Shown piece by piece: positions 24,444 to 33,265 of a stretch of 64,000 nucleotides of DNA. The translations under genes and the position numbers were made by a program. Numbering within the stretch: the first letter of the stretch is position 1; each line of letters starts with the position of its first letter. The notes under the pieces were generated by a model, which worked only from the letters and a program-made list of their open reading frames with translations, did not search any database and had not been told where the DNA came from. The DNA is taken from the NCBI GenBank assembly GCA_038200305.1, contig JBBPYD010000066.1, positions 25,526 through 89,525 of the forward strand. Reading direction: 5' to 3'. This DNA is from JANXXV01 sp038200305. Lineage in GTDB: Bacteria > Acidobacteriota > Terriglobia > Bryobacterales > Bryobacteraceae.

Positions 24444-25274
24444 ATGCCCTCCCGAAGACAATTCCTCTTATCCACCGCAATAACATCCGCAGTTCCGGCC
24501 CTATCGCTGTTGCGTGCCCAATCGAAGCCGGACAGCAACCTCCGCCTAAGATTACGCAGCCGCGTGGAGGCATTCAAGGGCAGCGGGGTTTGGAATGAGG
24601 TCCACTTCGAGCAGACGTTTCCAAGCGCCGAAACCGCGGTGATTATCTGCGATATGTGGGATAACCACTGGTGCTCCGGAGCAGCGCAACGCGTTGCTGT
24701 GCTGGCCCCGAAGATCAACGCAACGGTAGAGTCTGTCCGCAAATGTGGTATTCGCATCATTCATGCGCCCTCGGAAACAATGGCGTTCTACAAGGATGCT
24801 CCGCAACGCCAGGCCATGTTGAAGCTGGAGAAAATAGCGCCGCCGCCCGGCATCGACCTCCCTTCCCCGCCGCTTCCTATTGACGATTCCACCGGCGGAT
24901 GCGACACCACTGCCGACAAGTTTTTCAAAGCATGGACGCGCGAGATCGCCGCCATTTCTATCGCCGGTAATGACCTGATTTCCGATAATGGGCCGGAAGT
25001 CTACAGCTTGCTGAAGCGCGACGGGATCAAGAATCTGTTAGTGATGGGCGTGCATACGAACATGTGCGTCCTCAATCGCACGTTCGCCATTAAGCAGATG
25101 ACCCGCTGGGGAATTCGTTGCATTCTGGTCCGCGATCTCACAGATGCGATGTACAATCCCGATGACCGTCCGTTTGTATCTCATGAACAGGGCACACAGA
25201 AAGTGATTGAGCACATCGAGAAGTACTGGTGCCCAACCACCCTTAGCTCCGGCCTGATTGCAACGTCCGCTTAA
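24444..25274 (+). CDS. Tat-exported isochorismatase-like cysteine hydrolase
   Basis: 276 residues with a Tat-type signal (SRRQFLLSTAITSAVPALS). The hydrolase domain has the catalytic Asp in AVIICDMWDNHWC, a lysine further on, and the nucleophile Cys in MGVHTNMCVLNRTF. This is the isochorismatase/nicotinamidase fold. WDNHWC also supplies candidate metal ligands. Substrates of exported members are not established; amide or ester hydrolysis is expected. It is transcribed in the same direction as the APC transporter but is separated from it by the riboswitch. Confidence 0.88.
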   Translation: MPSRRQFLLSTAITSAVPALSLLRAQSKPDSNLRLRLRSRVEAFKGSGVWNEVHFEQTFPSAETAVIICDMWDNHWCSGAAQRVAVLAPKINATVESVRKCGIRIIHAPSETMAFYKDAPQRQAMLKLEKIAPPPGIDLPSPPLPIDDSTGGCDTTADKFFKAWTREIAAISIAGNDLISDNGPEVYSLLKRDGIKNLLVMGVHTNMCVLNRTFAIKQMTRWGIRCILVRDLTDAMYNPDDRPFVSHEQGTQKVIEHIEKYWCPTTLSSGLIATSA

Positions 25275-25290
25275 ACTGCTAAAATTATAA

Positions 25291-25415
25291 CTGCCGAACT
25301 CAGCCATTGAGGCGGGGGACCCAAGTTTTCGGGGCGCAGTTCACCATCAGGGTGGACGGGGTACTTTTAAGCCCTAGCCCGTCAGCTAACCTCGCAGGCG
25401 AATTTGAAAGGCGCT
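25291..25415 (+). promoter_or_regulatory. c-di-AMP riboswitch (ydaO/yuaA type)
   Basis: The segment carries the conserved ydaO blocks in order: CCGAACTC, GGCGGGGGACCCAA, CGCAGTTCA, GGGGTAC, and the diagnostic CCCGTCAGCTAACCTCGCAGG. It lies directly before an APC-superfamily transporter gene, the usual partner, because c-di-AMP shuts off potassium and osmolyte uptake. A small hairpin TTCAC/GTGAA (25423-25439) lies just before the ribosome binding site and could be part of the switch (inferred). Expression of the transporter is probably turned off by c-di-AMP. Confidence 0.9.
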
Positions 25416-25452
25416 GCTTCGCTTCACGCGGACAGTGAAAGGAGAGTTTTGC

Positions 25453-27669
25453 TTGCTACCTGAAACCAGATCCGCCACGACCAAGGTCGTGGTCGCGAGT
25501 ACGGTCATGCTGTCCTTCATTTCGTTCTGGAGGGCAAGCGCCATCGTCCTGAGTGACCTGGCGTCATCCGCTTTTTACGCTGGTGGGATTGCGGAGCACG
25601 CGATCGGCAACAGCGCGCCATGGTTTATTTTGGGCGTCATGCTGTTCAGCTTCGCGGTACGGTCCATCTATCTTGAAAGCAGCAGCATGTTTGTGCGCGG
25701 CGGTGTTTACGTGGTCGTCCGGGATGCGATGGGGCCATTTCTCGCCAGAATTTCCGTTTCCTCGCTCCTTTTCGATTACATCCTTACCGGCCCCATCAGC
25801 AGTGTTACCGCCGGACAATATCTGGGACGCTTCATCAACGAATTAAGCGGGATGCTGCATTCCACGTTCCGGCTGAATCCAAACTACTTCGCCGCCTTCT
25901 TCGCTGTTCTTGTGACTATCTATTTCTGGTGGGCCAATATTAAGGGCCTGCACGAATCCAGCGGCAAGGCGCTGAGGATCATGCAGATCACAACGGTGAT
26001 GGTGGTTGCGTTCCTGATCTGGTGTCCATTGACCATCTTGCTGCGTGGCGCCGCTCAAATTCCGCCCGCGCCTATCCCCTCGAACCTGCACTTCAACGCC
26101 GAGAGCCTCGGCTGGTTCCAGGGGACCATATTCCCGACGATTTCGGCAATCGCTATTGTCATCGCGTTTGGACACTCGCTGCTTTCCATGAGCGGCTTTG
26201 AGACACTGGCGCAGGTCTATCGCGAAATCGCTTCGCCGAAGCTGAAGAACCTACGGATCACCGGAAACATCGTCTGCATCTACGCGGTGGTTTGCACCGG
26301 GGTAATCACGCTGTTTGCTGGAATGATAATTCCGGACGCCATCCGCAAGGAGTACGTGGACAACCTTCTCGGTGGCCTTGCCATGCACTTAATCGGGCCT
26401 CCACTGCTGCGCATGCTGTTCCACGTCTTCGTCGTCGTGGTCGGTGTTTTGATCCTCTCCGGCGCTGTGAACACTTCGATTATCGGTGCCAACGGCGTGA
26501 TGAATCGGGTGGCCGAAGATGGTGTGCTGGTGGACTGGTTCCGCAAGCCGCACAGGCGGTTCGGCACCACTTTCCGTATTATCAACCTGATCGCGATTCT
26601 GCAGGTATTTACGGTCGCGCTGAGCAGGGGCGATGTTTATCTGCTTGGGGAAGCGTACGCCTTCGGCGTGGTGTGGAGCTTCTTCCTAAAGGCGCTCGGT
26701 GTTCTGGTGCTGCGATTCCACCGCAAAGATCAGGAGTACAAGGTCCCGGGGAACATCACCATCTGGGGCCGCGAATGGCCGATTGGCTTGGCCCTAACTA
26801 CTGCCGTGCTTTTCCTAGTCGCGATCGGCAATCTGTTTTCAAAACGAATCGCTACCATCTACGGCGTCGGTTTCACCATCCTGCTCTTTGCCGTGTTCAC
26901 CATTTCCGAGCACATCAACGCCAAAAAGAACAAGAACAAAAAGGGCGGAATGGAGGAATTCAATCTCGACATCCGGTCCGATATCAGCAGCGATTCCGTC
27001 ACGGCGCGCGAAGGTTGCATCCTGGTGGCGGTCCGCGATAGCCGCCGGCTGGGTCATCTGATCAACGTCCTGGAGAAGACGAACCTGAGGCGGCACGACA
27101 TTGTTGTGATGACGGTGCGGCAGGTCAGCACCGGAGCCGGCGAATACGAGCTCGCTGACAACCAGCTCTTCACAGATTACGAAAGGGAGCTCTTCACGCG
27201 AGTGGTTTCGGTAGCCGAAAAGGAAGGCAAGCGAGTGGATCTGCTGGTGGTTCCGGGCGTAGACATATTTGAAGCGATGGTGCAGACCGCGGCGCGGCTG
27301 ATGGCGTCACGCCTGGTCACGGGCGTTTCGGAAACCATGAATCAGGAAGAGCTTGCCCGCCGAATCGGTCTGGCGTGGGAGGCGTTGCCGGAGCCCCGTC
27401 ATGCCTTTTCACTCGAAGCGATTCCACCTGGCGGGCGTAAATCGATTTACGTCAACCTGGGGCCGCACCCGCCGCGGCTCTGGCCGGAAGATCTGGCCCG
27501 CCTGCATGAACTGTGGCTGCATCTTTCCGGGGATGGCTTCGGATCACGGCTGCATCATCGGGATGTGGTGGGGGTCGCCCTGCGGCGAATGGAAGAAGAA
27601 CTCAGCGGGGAAAACCGCGATCGGGTGCTTTCGGCAATCGACCGGGAACTGGAAGAACACAATACCTGA
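25453..27669 (+). CDS. APC-superfamily transporter with cytosolic C-terminal domain
   Basis: 738 residues. TTG 25453 is chosen because a GGAGAG site lies seven bases upstream; the GTG at 25435 would precede that site. About twelve membrane helices occupy 20-470 (first helices carry LSDLASSAFYAGGIAEHAIG). Residues 500-738 form a soluble domain with a USP-like start (GCILVAVRDSRRLGHLINVL) and VDLLVVPGVDIFEAMV. The architecture resembles KimA-type potassium importers and related APC permeases. Control by a c-di-AMP riboswitch supports a role in K+ or osmolyte uptake, although the substrate is inferred. Confidence 0.88.
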   Translation: MLPETRSATTKVVVASTVMLSFISFWRASAIVLSDLASSAFYAGGIAEHAIGNSAPWFILGVMLFSFAVRSIYLESSSMFVRGGVYVVVRDAMGPFLARISVSSLLFDYILTGPISSVTAGQYLGRFINELSGMLHSTFRLNPNYFAAFFAVLVTIYFWWANIKGLHESSGKALRIMQITTVMVVAFLIWCPLTILLRGAAQIPPAPIPSNLHFNAESLGWFQGTIFPTISAIAIVIAFGHSLLSMSGFETLAQVYREIASPKLKNLRITGNIVCIYAVVCTGVITLFAGMIIPDAIRKEYVDNLLGGLAMHLIGPPLLRMLFHVFVVVVGVLILSGAVNTSIIGANGVMNRVAEDGVLVDWFRKPHRRFGTTFRIINLIAILQVFTVALSRGDVYLLGEAYAFGVVWSFFLKALGVLVLRFHRKDQEYKVPGNITIWGREWPIGLALTTAVLFLVAIGNLFSKRIATIYGVGFTILLFAVFTISEHINAKKNKNKKGGMEEFNLDIRSDISSDSVTAREGCILVAVRDSRRLGHLINVLEKTNLRRHDIVVMTVRQVSTGAGEYELADNQLFTDYERELFTRVVSVAEKEGKRVDLLVVPGVDIFEAMVQTAARLMASRLVTGVSETMNQEELARRIGLAWEALPEPRHAFSLEAIPPGGRKSIYVNLGPHPPRLWPEDLARLHELWLHLSGDGFGSRLHHRDVVGVALRRMEEELSGENRDRVLSAIDRELEEHNT

Positions 27670-27695
27670 ACCTGGACCGATGGACTTAACAGATC

Positions 27696-28610
27696 TTAAG
27701 TCGCTTCGTCAGGGCGGGCGTAGTAGTAGGAATGATAATAAGTGTACTTGCTGTAGAGTTCGCCGCGCCGTGCACCGTTTACCACGATGCCGAGCACATT
27801 GTTTTCGCACAACGACTGCATGGCGCGTGTGACCGAATCGATAGTCGTTGTTCCCACCCGGACAACTAGCACGGTTCCGCTGCACATGGTCGATAACAGA
27901 TTTGCGTCGGCGGCAAACAGCAGCGGAGGCGAATCCAGAATAGTCCACTTAAACACATTCGACAGATTATCCAGCAGCGTTTTCACTTCCCGGAGGTTCA
28001 ACAGTTCCAGAGGATTGATGACCGCCTCGCCCGCTGGCATCACGTAAAGCCCAGTACCGCCGATCTTGCGGATGGCGTCTTCCAGCTTGCACTTGCCCAA
28101 AAGATAGTCGGTCATTCCAGGCGTGCGGTCCAATTGAAACAAACTGTGCGCGATGGGCCTCCGGAAATCGCAGTCGATCAGTAGAGTCGGATTGTTCGCC
28201 AACTGAGCCTCAGCCAACGCGAGGTTTACCGCCGCAAATGACTTGCCTTCAGCCGGGGATGGACTCGTTACAACCAGCGTGCTGATCGGCTGCAGGGTCT
28301 GCAGGTGGTTTAGCCGCGTTCGCAGAGTGCGGAACTCTTCTGAAGGAGCTTCATGCGGCTTCGACATGTCGATCAGGTGCGAGTCCACTGACGGAGTAAA
28401 TGGCACTTCTTTGATCCGGTTCAGGAGATCTCCCGGAAAACCGAGATCATCCAGTACGGCCCTTGCCGTGACGGTCTCAATGGCGGCTGCCGTCCCATTA
28501 TGGTTAGAACCTGTAACGGGCGTTCCATTGGAAGCGGCCTCAGCCATATCTTCCGTTGCCGCTGAAACCTGCTGCTCGGCGCGCCGCAATGCATCGTGAA
28601 CTCGACTCAT
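27696..28610 (-). CDS. CpsD/CapB-type BY-kinase (tyrosine autokinase)
   Basis: 304 residues from ATG 28610, which has a GGAGA site; the longer frame to 28724 would run into the GumC gene. Walker A (variant) is SPSPAEGKSFAAVNLA, Walker A' is LLIDCDFRRP and Walker B is WTILDSPPLL. The tail holds a tyrosine cluster (YSKYTYYHSYYYARPDE), the usual autophosphorylation site. It acts with a chain-length protein to control polysaccharide export. It is the last gene of a three-gene minus-strand unit and has no membrane helices, so it depends on the upstream GumC protein. Confidence 0.92.
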   Translation of the reverse strand: MSRVHDALRRAEQQVSAATEDMAEAASNGTPVTGSNHNGTAAAIETVTARAVLDDLGFPGDLLNRIKEVPFTPSVDSHLIDMSKPHEAPSEEFRTLRTRLNHLQTLQPISTLVVTSPSPAEGKSFAAVNLALAEAQLANNPTLLIDCDFRRPIAHSLFQLDRTPGMTDYLLGKCKLEDAIRKIGGTGLYVMPAGEAVINPLELLNLREVKTLLDNLSNVFKWTILDSPPLLFAADANLLSTMCSGTVLVVRVGTTTIDSVTRAMQSLCENNVLGIVVNGARRGELYSKYTYYHSYYYARPDEAT

Positions 28611-28639
28611 AGATTCTCCAGACTGCGTTGTACCCGCGC

Positions 28640-30307
28640 CTATACCCGGGTAGTGTAGTAATAAAAAATAGATCCAGTCATGATGACGATCCCCACCAGA
28701 CACGCCGTCGACCACGCCAGCCACGCCAGCCTCTTCCGGCGGCGGACTACCAGGTCGTTCTCAAGAAGCGGAACGCTTCCCAAAATCGTAAGCTGTGTGT
28801 AAGCACGCACGTCCTTCAGATTTTTCAGCGAAGCATCCTTGGCCTCGCGGGCGCCGGCAAAGCAGAGTCCAAGAATCAATCCCACCCCAGTACCAATTGC
28901 AATCCACGTCGGCCGTTTCGGCTCGGTGGGGCTCTGCGGCAGCGAGGCAGGGTCCAGCACTTCCAGAGTTTCTCCCTGTTGCCGTTTTTCCAGTTCCTCG
29001 GCAATTGCCGATTGCGAGCGATTTTTGTTTAACGTCTCATAATTAACCCTCGCTACCTCACGGTCGCGGACCACTTCCGCGTATTGCTGCTCGCCAACCG
29101 GCTCAGATTCAATCCGGGCCCTCATCGTCTTCACGTTCTGCTCCGCGTCGTGCATCTCCCTCACGTAATTTTCAGACTGTATATCGGCCAGTTTGATTTG
29201 AGCTTCCAGACGTTCGATGATCGCGTTTACCGCTTGCGAGTTCCGCGCGTACTCGGGATCGTAACGCGGTACTTCCTTTACCGGGTTCGCCGCTTCCGTC
29301 TTCTTGGCTTCCTGGTCTTCCTTCTGAAGTTGAACCCGTATCTTCTTCAGGGTTGCCACCTGGGTCTCCATTCGCCGAACATCCGGATACGTATCCTTGT
29401 AGTGTTCCTTCAAATTAAGCAGGATCTGCTCGGCCTGATAGATATTCGCCTCATTTTGCGCCAGCTTTTCGTTCTTGGCTTGCACCGCCACCTGATCGGG
29501 CCTGGGCTTTAGGGATTCCAGTCCCGCCTTGGTGGTGCGCAATTCGGTCTCAAGCAACATCTTGTCCTGGCTCAAGCGGCTGATATTGGCGTTGATGTTC
29601 GAAATTCGCGCTTCGGCGGCATTCAACAGGATCTGATTGTTCTGCATTTGATCTGGAAGCCGGCCATTATTCGCCGTCCTGAACTTGGCCAAACGGTCCT
29701 CAATGGTCTCCAGTTCCTTCTTCGCGCCTTCAGACTGGTCTTTCAGAAACTGCGTCGTCAAAACTGAGGTCGTGGCCCGATCGCGCGTGTTCTCCGACAT
29801 AAAACGGCTCACCAGATCCGCGGTCACCTTCTGCGCGAGGATCCGGTTGTCATAGGAGAAAGTGATCGAAAATGCCGTTACGCCGCGGTTGGCAGCCGTC
29901 ACGTTGGTGACGTTGCTTATATGGACATTGCTCTTCATTTCCTCCACCAGGTCTTCCGTGGGTTTACGCTGCCGGTCGCGAGGATAGAGATTGAAGTTGT
30001 TGATGATATTGGTCAAAACGCCGCGGCTCAGAATGGTCTGCGCCATGGAGGTGATCCGCTGCGACATCTCCATATTCACGTTCGCGTGGACATAAGCATC
30101 CGGCACCTGCGGCGGAACCACGCGGATGATGGCCTGCGACACGAAGGTGTCTGGCCAGAGGAATGCCACTACAACGGCAAGCACCAGGGAACAGAATGCC
30201 GGCCCCAGAATCCAGGCCTTGTGCCGCCGGACAATGTCGATATAATCTTCGATATCCAGTGGCCTCCTCGAAGTACTTCCATATGATTCGGTATTCGTAG
30301 GCTGCAT
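28640..30307 (-). CDS. GumC/Wzz-family polysaccharide co-polymerase
   Basis: 555 residues. An N-terminal cytosolic segment (LDIEDYIDIVRRHKAWILG) leads into helix 1, a long periplasmic coiled-coil (about 60-460), the proline-rich PTEPKRPTW motif before a second helix near 475, then a third hydrophobic segment near the C-terminus. This is the PCP-2 layout, split from its kinase, which is the next gene. It would span the inner membrane and set chain length and export of an exopolysaccharide together with the OPX protein encoded upstream. Confidence 0.92.
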   Translation of the reverse strand: MQPTNTESYGSTSRRPLDIEDYIDIVRRHKAWILGPAFCSLVLAVVVAFLWPDTFVSQAIIRVVPPQVPDAYVHANVNMEMSQRITSMAQTILSRGVLTNIINNFNLYPRDRQRKPTEDLVEEMKSNVHISNVTNVTAANRGVTAFSITFSYDNRILAQKVTADLVSRFMSENTRDRATTSVLTTQFLKDQSEGAKKELETIEDRLAKFRTANNGRLPDQMQNNQILLNAAEARISNINANISRLSQDKMLLETELRTTKAGLESLKPRPDQVAVQAKNEKLAQNEANIYQAEQILLNLKEHYKDTYPDVRRMETQVATLKKIRVQLQKEDQEAKKTEAANPVKEVPRYDPEYARNSQAVNAIIERLEAQIKLADIQSENYVREMHDAEQNVKTMRARIESEPVGEQQYAEVVRDREVARVNYETLNKNRSQSAIAEELEKRQQGETLEVLDPASLPQSPTEPKRPTWIAIGTGVGLILGLCFAGAREAKDASLKNLKDVRAYTQLTILGSVPLLENDLVVRRRKRLAWLAWSTACLVGIVIMTGSIFYYYTTRV

Positions 30308-30350
30308 ATTTCTTACTCTCTTCTACCCTCTTGACGCACGGAGTCTCCCA

Positions 30351-31013
30351 TTACGGAACGATGATATAGTCCCCATTCTGCACCAGGATGTTCTGCCCCA
30401 AGTTCTTCCCTTTGATTACTTCTTTGTAGTTGAAATTGATCCGTTCCGTACCCCGAAGAATTTTTATCTTGTTCGGTTTAGCGAATTCGCGGAATCCCCC
30501 GGCGTTGGTTAGCGCTTCCAAAATTGTGACCGGGACAACCAGTGGAAAAATCCCAGACCGATTTACCTCGCCCGTTATGTAATAGCGCTTACTTTGGACA
30601 GACTGCAGGGACACCATCACTTCCGGTTCTCGAATCTGAGTTTTGAGCGCCTCGGTTACCTTGGCAGCCAGCTCGATAGGTGTCAAACCACTCGCCAGAA
30701 CATCGCCGATGACCGGCAGCGTAAACTTACCGTCCGGCCTCACTTGTACCGAGCCCGTGAACTCTGGCTCTTTCCACACCCGAATGTACAAAACGTCTTC
30801 GGGACCAATTCTGTATGCATTTGGATCCACAGGCGCCGAAAGCCCCGTCGGTTCAGCCGCCGCACCCGCCGCGACCTTTGAATCCTTATCGGCAAGATTC
30901 GGCTTCGTGGCCGGGCCTAACTCAAGCGGAGGGTCCTTCTTGGTGTCCTGCGCCCAAAGACCCAGCGCACTCATCAACACCAGAATTGCAATTCGTTTAT
31001 TAACTACGCGCAT
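30351..31013 (-). CDS. Polysaccharide export (OPX/Wza-like) protein
   Basis: 220 residues with a signal peptide (IAILVLMSALGLWAQ). The polysaccharide-export domain is YRIGPEDVLYIRVWKEPEFT, then VRPDGKFTLPVIGDV; a soluble-ligand-binding beta-grasp domain follows, ending VQNGDYIIVP. No lipobox cysteine or C-terminal helix is visible, so it is a short OPX without its own outer-membrane helix. It opens the OPX-GumC-BY-kinase unit, which forms an export machine. No glycosyltransferases are in view. Confidence 0.93.
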   Translation of the reverse strand: MRVVNKRIAILVLMSALGLWAQDTKKDPPLELGPATKPNLADKDSKVAAGAAAEPTGLSAPVDPNAYRIGPEDVLYIRVWKEPEFTGSVQVRPDGKFTLPVIGDVLASGLTPIELAAKVTEALKTQIREPEVMVSLQSVQSKRYYITGEVNRSGIFPLVVPVTILEALTNAGGFREFAKPNKIKILRGTERINFNYKEVIKGKNLGQNILVQNGDYIIVP

Positions 31014-31147
31014 CGCTACTCCTGTAACTTAGGTCCGCAACATTTCTCAGGCCAAATGATTGCTAACCATTGTACCGCACTCATTCTTATACCAAATGGA
31101 TTCCACCAACACTGGAAAGTTACCTGCGGCTCCATTAAGATCTATAA

Positions 31148-31558
31148 GTGAACTACTTCCTGGCAAAGTCCGAGCCCGGCGTCTATTCCATCTCCGATCT
31201 GGAACGCGATAACACCACCACATGGGATGGAATTAAAAATCCTCAGGCCCTGCAAGCAATCCGTGCCATGCGCCCAAACGACCGGGTCTTCATTTATCAC
31301 AGCGGCGGAGAGTCCGCGATTGTAGGATTAGCCGAGGTGACCGGAGATCCCCGTACCGATCCCAAAAATCCGAAATCGGCAGTAGTGGAGCTCAAATTCC
31401 TGAGTAAGATCGAGCCTCCTACCTTACTATCGGATGTTAAGACATGTGGCCTGTTTAACGACTGGGCTCTGGTACGCCAAAGCCGGCTTTCTACCATGCA
31501 GGCGCCACAATCATTCGCCGTCTGGATGCGTAAGCGATACCCAAAGCTCAAGATTTGA
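31148..31558 (+). CDS. EVE-domain protein
   Basis: 136 residues from GTG 31148. The EVE (PUA-like) fold is recognisable through FLAKSEPGVYSISDLERD, TWDGIKNPQALQAIRAM and RVFIYHSGGESAIVGLAEV. EVE domains bind modified bases in DNA or RNA and are linked with restriction systems or RNA modification. Nothing nearby indicates a restriction role, and many bacteria carry a lone housekeeping EVE gene like this. Confidence 0.93.
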   Translation: MNYFLAKSEPGVYSISDLERDNTTTWDGIKNPQALQAIRAMRPNDRVFIYHSGGESAIVGLAEVTGDPRTDPKNPKSAVVELKFLSKIEPPTLLSDVKTCGLFNDWALVRQSRLSTMQAPQSFAVWMRKRYPKLKI

Positions 31559-31587
31559 GATTCCCCCAATAACTAAGTCCTCCCGCG

Positions 31588-31627
31588 GAGTTCACCGTTT
31601 ACTTTGGCAGAAGTTCACCGTGAACTC
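31588..31627. repeat. Inverted and direct repeat between convergent genes
   Basis: GAGTTCAC (31588-31595) and GTGAACTC (31620-31627) form an eight-base inverted repeat. The right arm also sits in a 15-base palindrome AGTTCAC-C-GTGAACT (31612-31626). It lies between the EVE stop and the Maf stop, where a terminator or factor site could be; no T run is present. Confidence 0.45.
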
Positions 31628-31653
31628 TAATATCGGCAGATTTCGGCGCGGCA

Positions 31654-32214
31654 TTAAGGTTGATTCCGCCAGATCTCCTTCAGGTGCCGGTACACCAGCG
31701 AAACCGGTAGACCCACCACGTTGAAATAGCACCCTTCAATGTGCCCGATAAATTTCGACGCCAAGCCTTGTATCGCGTATGCGCCAGCCTTGTCCATCGG
31801 CTCCCCGCTATGCGCGTAAATCTCGATCTCCTCCTCTGTCAGAGGCACGAATCGCACCAACGTCTCGGCGGAGTCGCATACCAGTCCGGCCTCATAACGG
31901 AGGCAAATACCGGTGATCACCCGGTGCTGCTGCCCCGAAAGCATCTGCAGCATCCGGATCGCGTCCTCAACATCCAACGGCTTTTCCAGAACCTCCTCAC
32001 CGAGGACTACTACCGTATCGGCAGCAAGGACCACTTCCCCCGAATTGCAACGGACCGCTTCCACTTTCGCACGGGCGAGCCGGCGCACATACGCAACCGG
32101 GTTTTCGCCGGGAAGCCGCTCCTCCGGCACCCCCGAAACCCGAACGGTTACTTCGATCCCGGCCCGCTCCAGAATTTCTCTCCGGCGAGGCGACTGCGAC
32201 GCAAGCACCAGCAT
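31654..32214 (-). CDS. maf: Maf-family nucleoside triphosphate pyrophosphatase
   Basis: 186 residues opening LVLASQSPRRREILERAG, the Maf nucleotide-binding signature. The catalytic VVLAADTVVVL follows, then EKPLDVEDAIRMLQMLSG and the late GAYAIQG. Maf/YhdE proteins hydrolyse non-canonical or modified pyrimidine NTPs and guard against their incorporation. It is a single gene facing the EVE gene. The family length and all catalytic motifs are normal. Confidence 0.95.
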   Translation of the reverse strand: MLVLASQSPRRREILERAGIEVTVRVSGVPEERLPGENPVAYVRRLARAKVEAVRCNSGEVVLAADTVVVLGEEVLEKPLDVEDAIRMLQMLSGQQHRVITGICLRYEAGLVCDSAETLVRFVPLTEEEIEIYAHSGEPMDKAGAYAIQGLASKFIGHIEGCYFNVVGLPVSLVYRHLKEIWRNQP

Positions 32215-32257
32215 TCCCGCATGCTAGCGCAACGGGGAGGCCGTCCGCGTCTCTAGT

Positions 32258-32457
32258 GGGTGCTACACTCAGGCCGGCATTGCGGAAGCTGCCTGGTGGA
32301 ACCCACTTTCACCAAGGAAATTATACTTACCGAGCACGACTGCCGCCCCATGCTCTTCGGGACCGCGCCCTGACGATTGCGGCTCTGTATCGCCGGGTGT
32401 TTCTGAACCGCGCGTAAGCGAGTCGGCGGGCGGCTTCCAATGCGCGTTCAAAAGCTT
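32258..32457 (+). ncRNA. Possible structured RNA, perhaps 6S-like
   Basis: The 319-base gap before dciA contains no supported protein. It begins with an extended -10 element TGCTACACT (32261-32269), followed by sequence able to form several stems, for example CCTGGTG with CACCAAGG around a GAACCCACTTT loop, and CCGAGCA with TGCTCTTCGG. A perfect palindrome CAAAAGCTTTTG ends near 32460. Length, stems and promoter suggest a small RNA gene, and the loop and flanks recall 6S RNA, but I could not confirm the family. Confidence 0.35.
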
Positions 32458-32502
32458 TTGACAAACATCCCTTACCCGAAATAGCTCTGATGCACATCCC
32501 GC

Positions 32503-32514
32503 GGGTGCTACACT
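32503..32514 (+). promoter_or_regulatory. Extended -10 promoter of dciA-gatC-gatA, duplicated upstream
   Basis: GGGTGCTACACT occurs at 32258-32269 and again at 32503-32514. Both copies contain an extended -10 (TG-C-TACACT). The second stands 19 bases before the dciA ATG, so the mRNA leader would be only about 12 bases and has no purine-rich ribosome site. The first probably starts a separate short transcript. A perfect TTGACA lies at 32458-32463 but is too far from this -10. Confidence 0.5.
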
Positions 32515-32533
32515 GTGGTTTCCTCCAAACAGT

Positions 32534-32932
32534 ATGGAACGCGCGGGCCGGGTCTTGGGAAAATTGAAGTTGACAACGGATGAGCATCTGGCTCAGTCCG
32601 CCTGGCCACAAGCTGTAGGCAAGCGGATCGCATGCCATACGGGTGCCATCTCGCTTGTGCGTACGCGCCTGGTCGTTGAAGTGGAAGATGCCATCTGGCA
32701 GCGGCAGCTCTTCGGACTTCGAGGGCAAATCCTGGCGCGCCTCGAACAGGTCCTCGGGCGGCAGGTCGTCCAGGAACTCGAATTTCGCATCGCCATACCG
32801 CGCCGCGCGCCACAACGCGAAGAAGGTCCCAAGCCGGTTCCCGTCCCAGGAACAGCCGATGAAGCCGACGGTATTCGCGATCCGGCGCTTCGCAATCTCT
32901 ATAAAGCCGCCAGAAAAAAGGCCATCGCTTGA
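32534..32932 (+). CDS. dciA: DciA-like (DUF721) replication helicase loader
   Basis: 132 residues. The DUF721 KH-like core is recognisable: WPQAVGKRIACHTGAISLVR, then RLVVEVEDAIWQRQLFGLRG. A linker and a short C-terminal helix (RNLYKAARKKAIA) follow. DciA recruits the replicative helicase DnaB to origins in bacteria without DnaC. The stop overlaps the gatC TTG start (TTGA), so the two are translationally coupled. The leader is very short. Confidence 0.85.
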   Translation: MERAGRVLGKLKLTTDEHLAQSAWPQAVGKRIACHTGAISLVRTRLVVEVEDAIWQRQLFGLRGQILARLEQVLGRQVVQELEFRIAIPRRAPQREEGPKPVPVPGTADEADGIRDPALRNLYKAARKKAIA

Positions 32933-33240
32933 AAATCACGGAACAAGAGGTTCGGTACGTTGCGGGCCTCGGCAATCTAAAGCTCACTGACGAAGAGGTT
33001 GTCCGTCTCTCTCACGACCTCGATGAGATTCTGACCCATATCGAGAAGCTGAATGAGCTCGACACCTCCGATGTGGAACCCATGGCGCAAGTACTCGATC
33101 ATTCCGGGCAGACGGCGGGTGAAACGGCCACCTTGCGCACAGACCTGGAGCGCCCGCCATTGGGAAACGCGGCGGCGCTTGCCAATGCTCCTCTGGCCGG
33201 CAATGGCTACTTCAAAGTTCCTCTTGTCATTGAGAGATAA
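32929..33240 (+). CDS. gatC: Asp-tRNA(Asn)/Glu-tRNA(Gln) amidotransferase subunit C
   Basis: 103 residues from TTG 32929, whose last bases overlap the dciA stop. GatC features are clear: ITEQEVRYVAGLGNLKLTDEE, LTHIEKLNELDTSDVEPMAQ, and a C-terminal NGYFKVPLVIE segment. GatC bridges and stabilises GatA and GatB. It is followed within 26 bases by gatA. gatB is not in the window, so it must be elsewhere. Confidence 0.95.
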   Translation: MKITEQEVRYVAGLGNLKLTDEEVVRLSHDLDEILTHIEKLNELDTSDVEPMAQVLDHSGQTAGETATLRTDLERPPLGNAAALANAPLAGNGYFKVPLVIER

Positions 33241-33265
33241 AAAGCCGAGAGATAAAACGCCCGAC

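Noticed and set aside
23851..24573. Minus-strand open frame of 240 codons over the broken ABC permease
   Set aside because: No family signature; the plus strand carries recognisable permease pieces.
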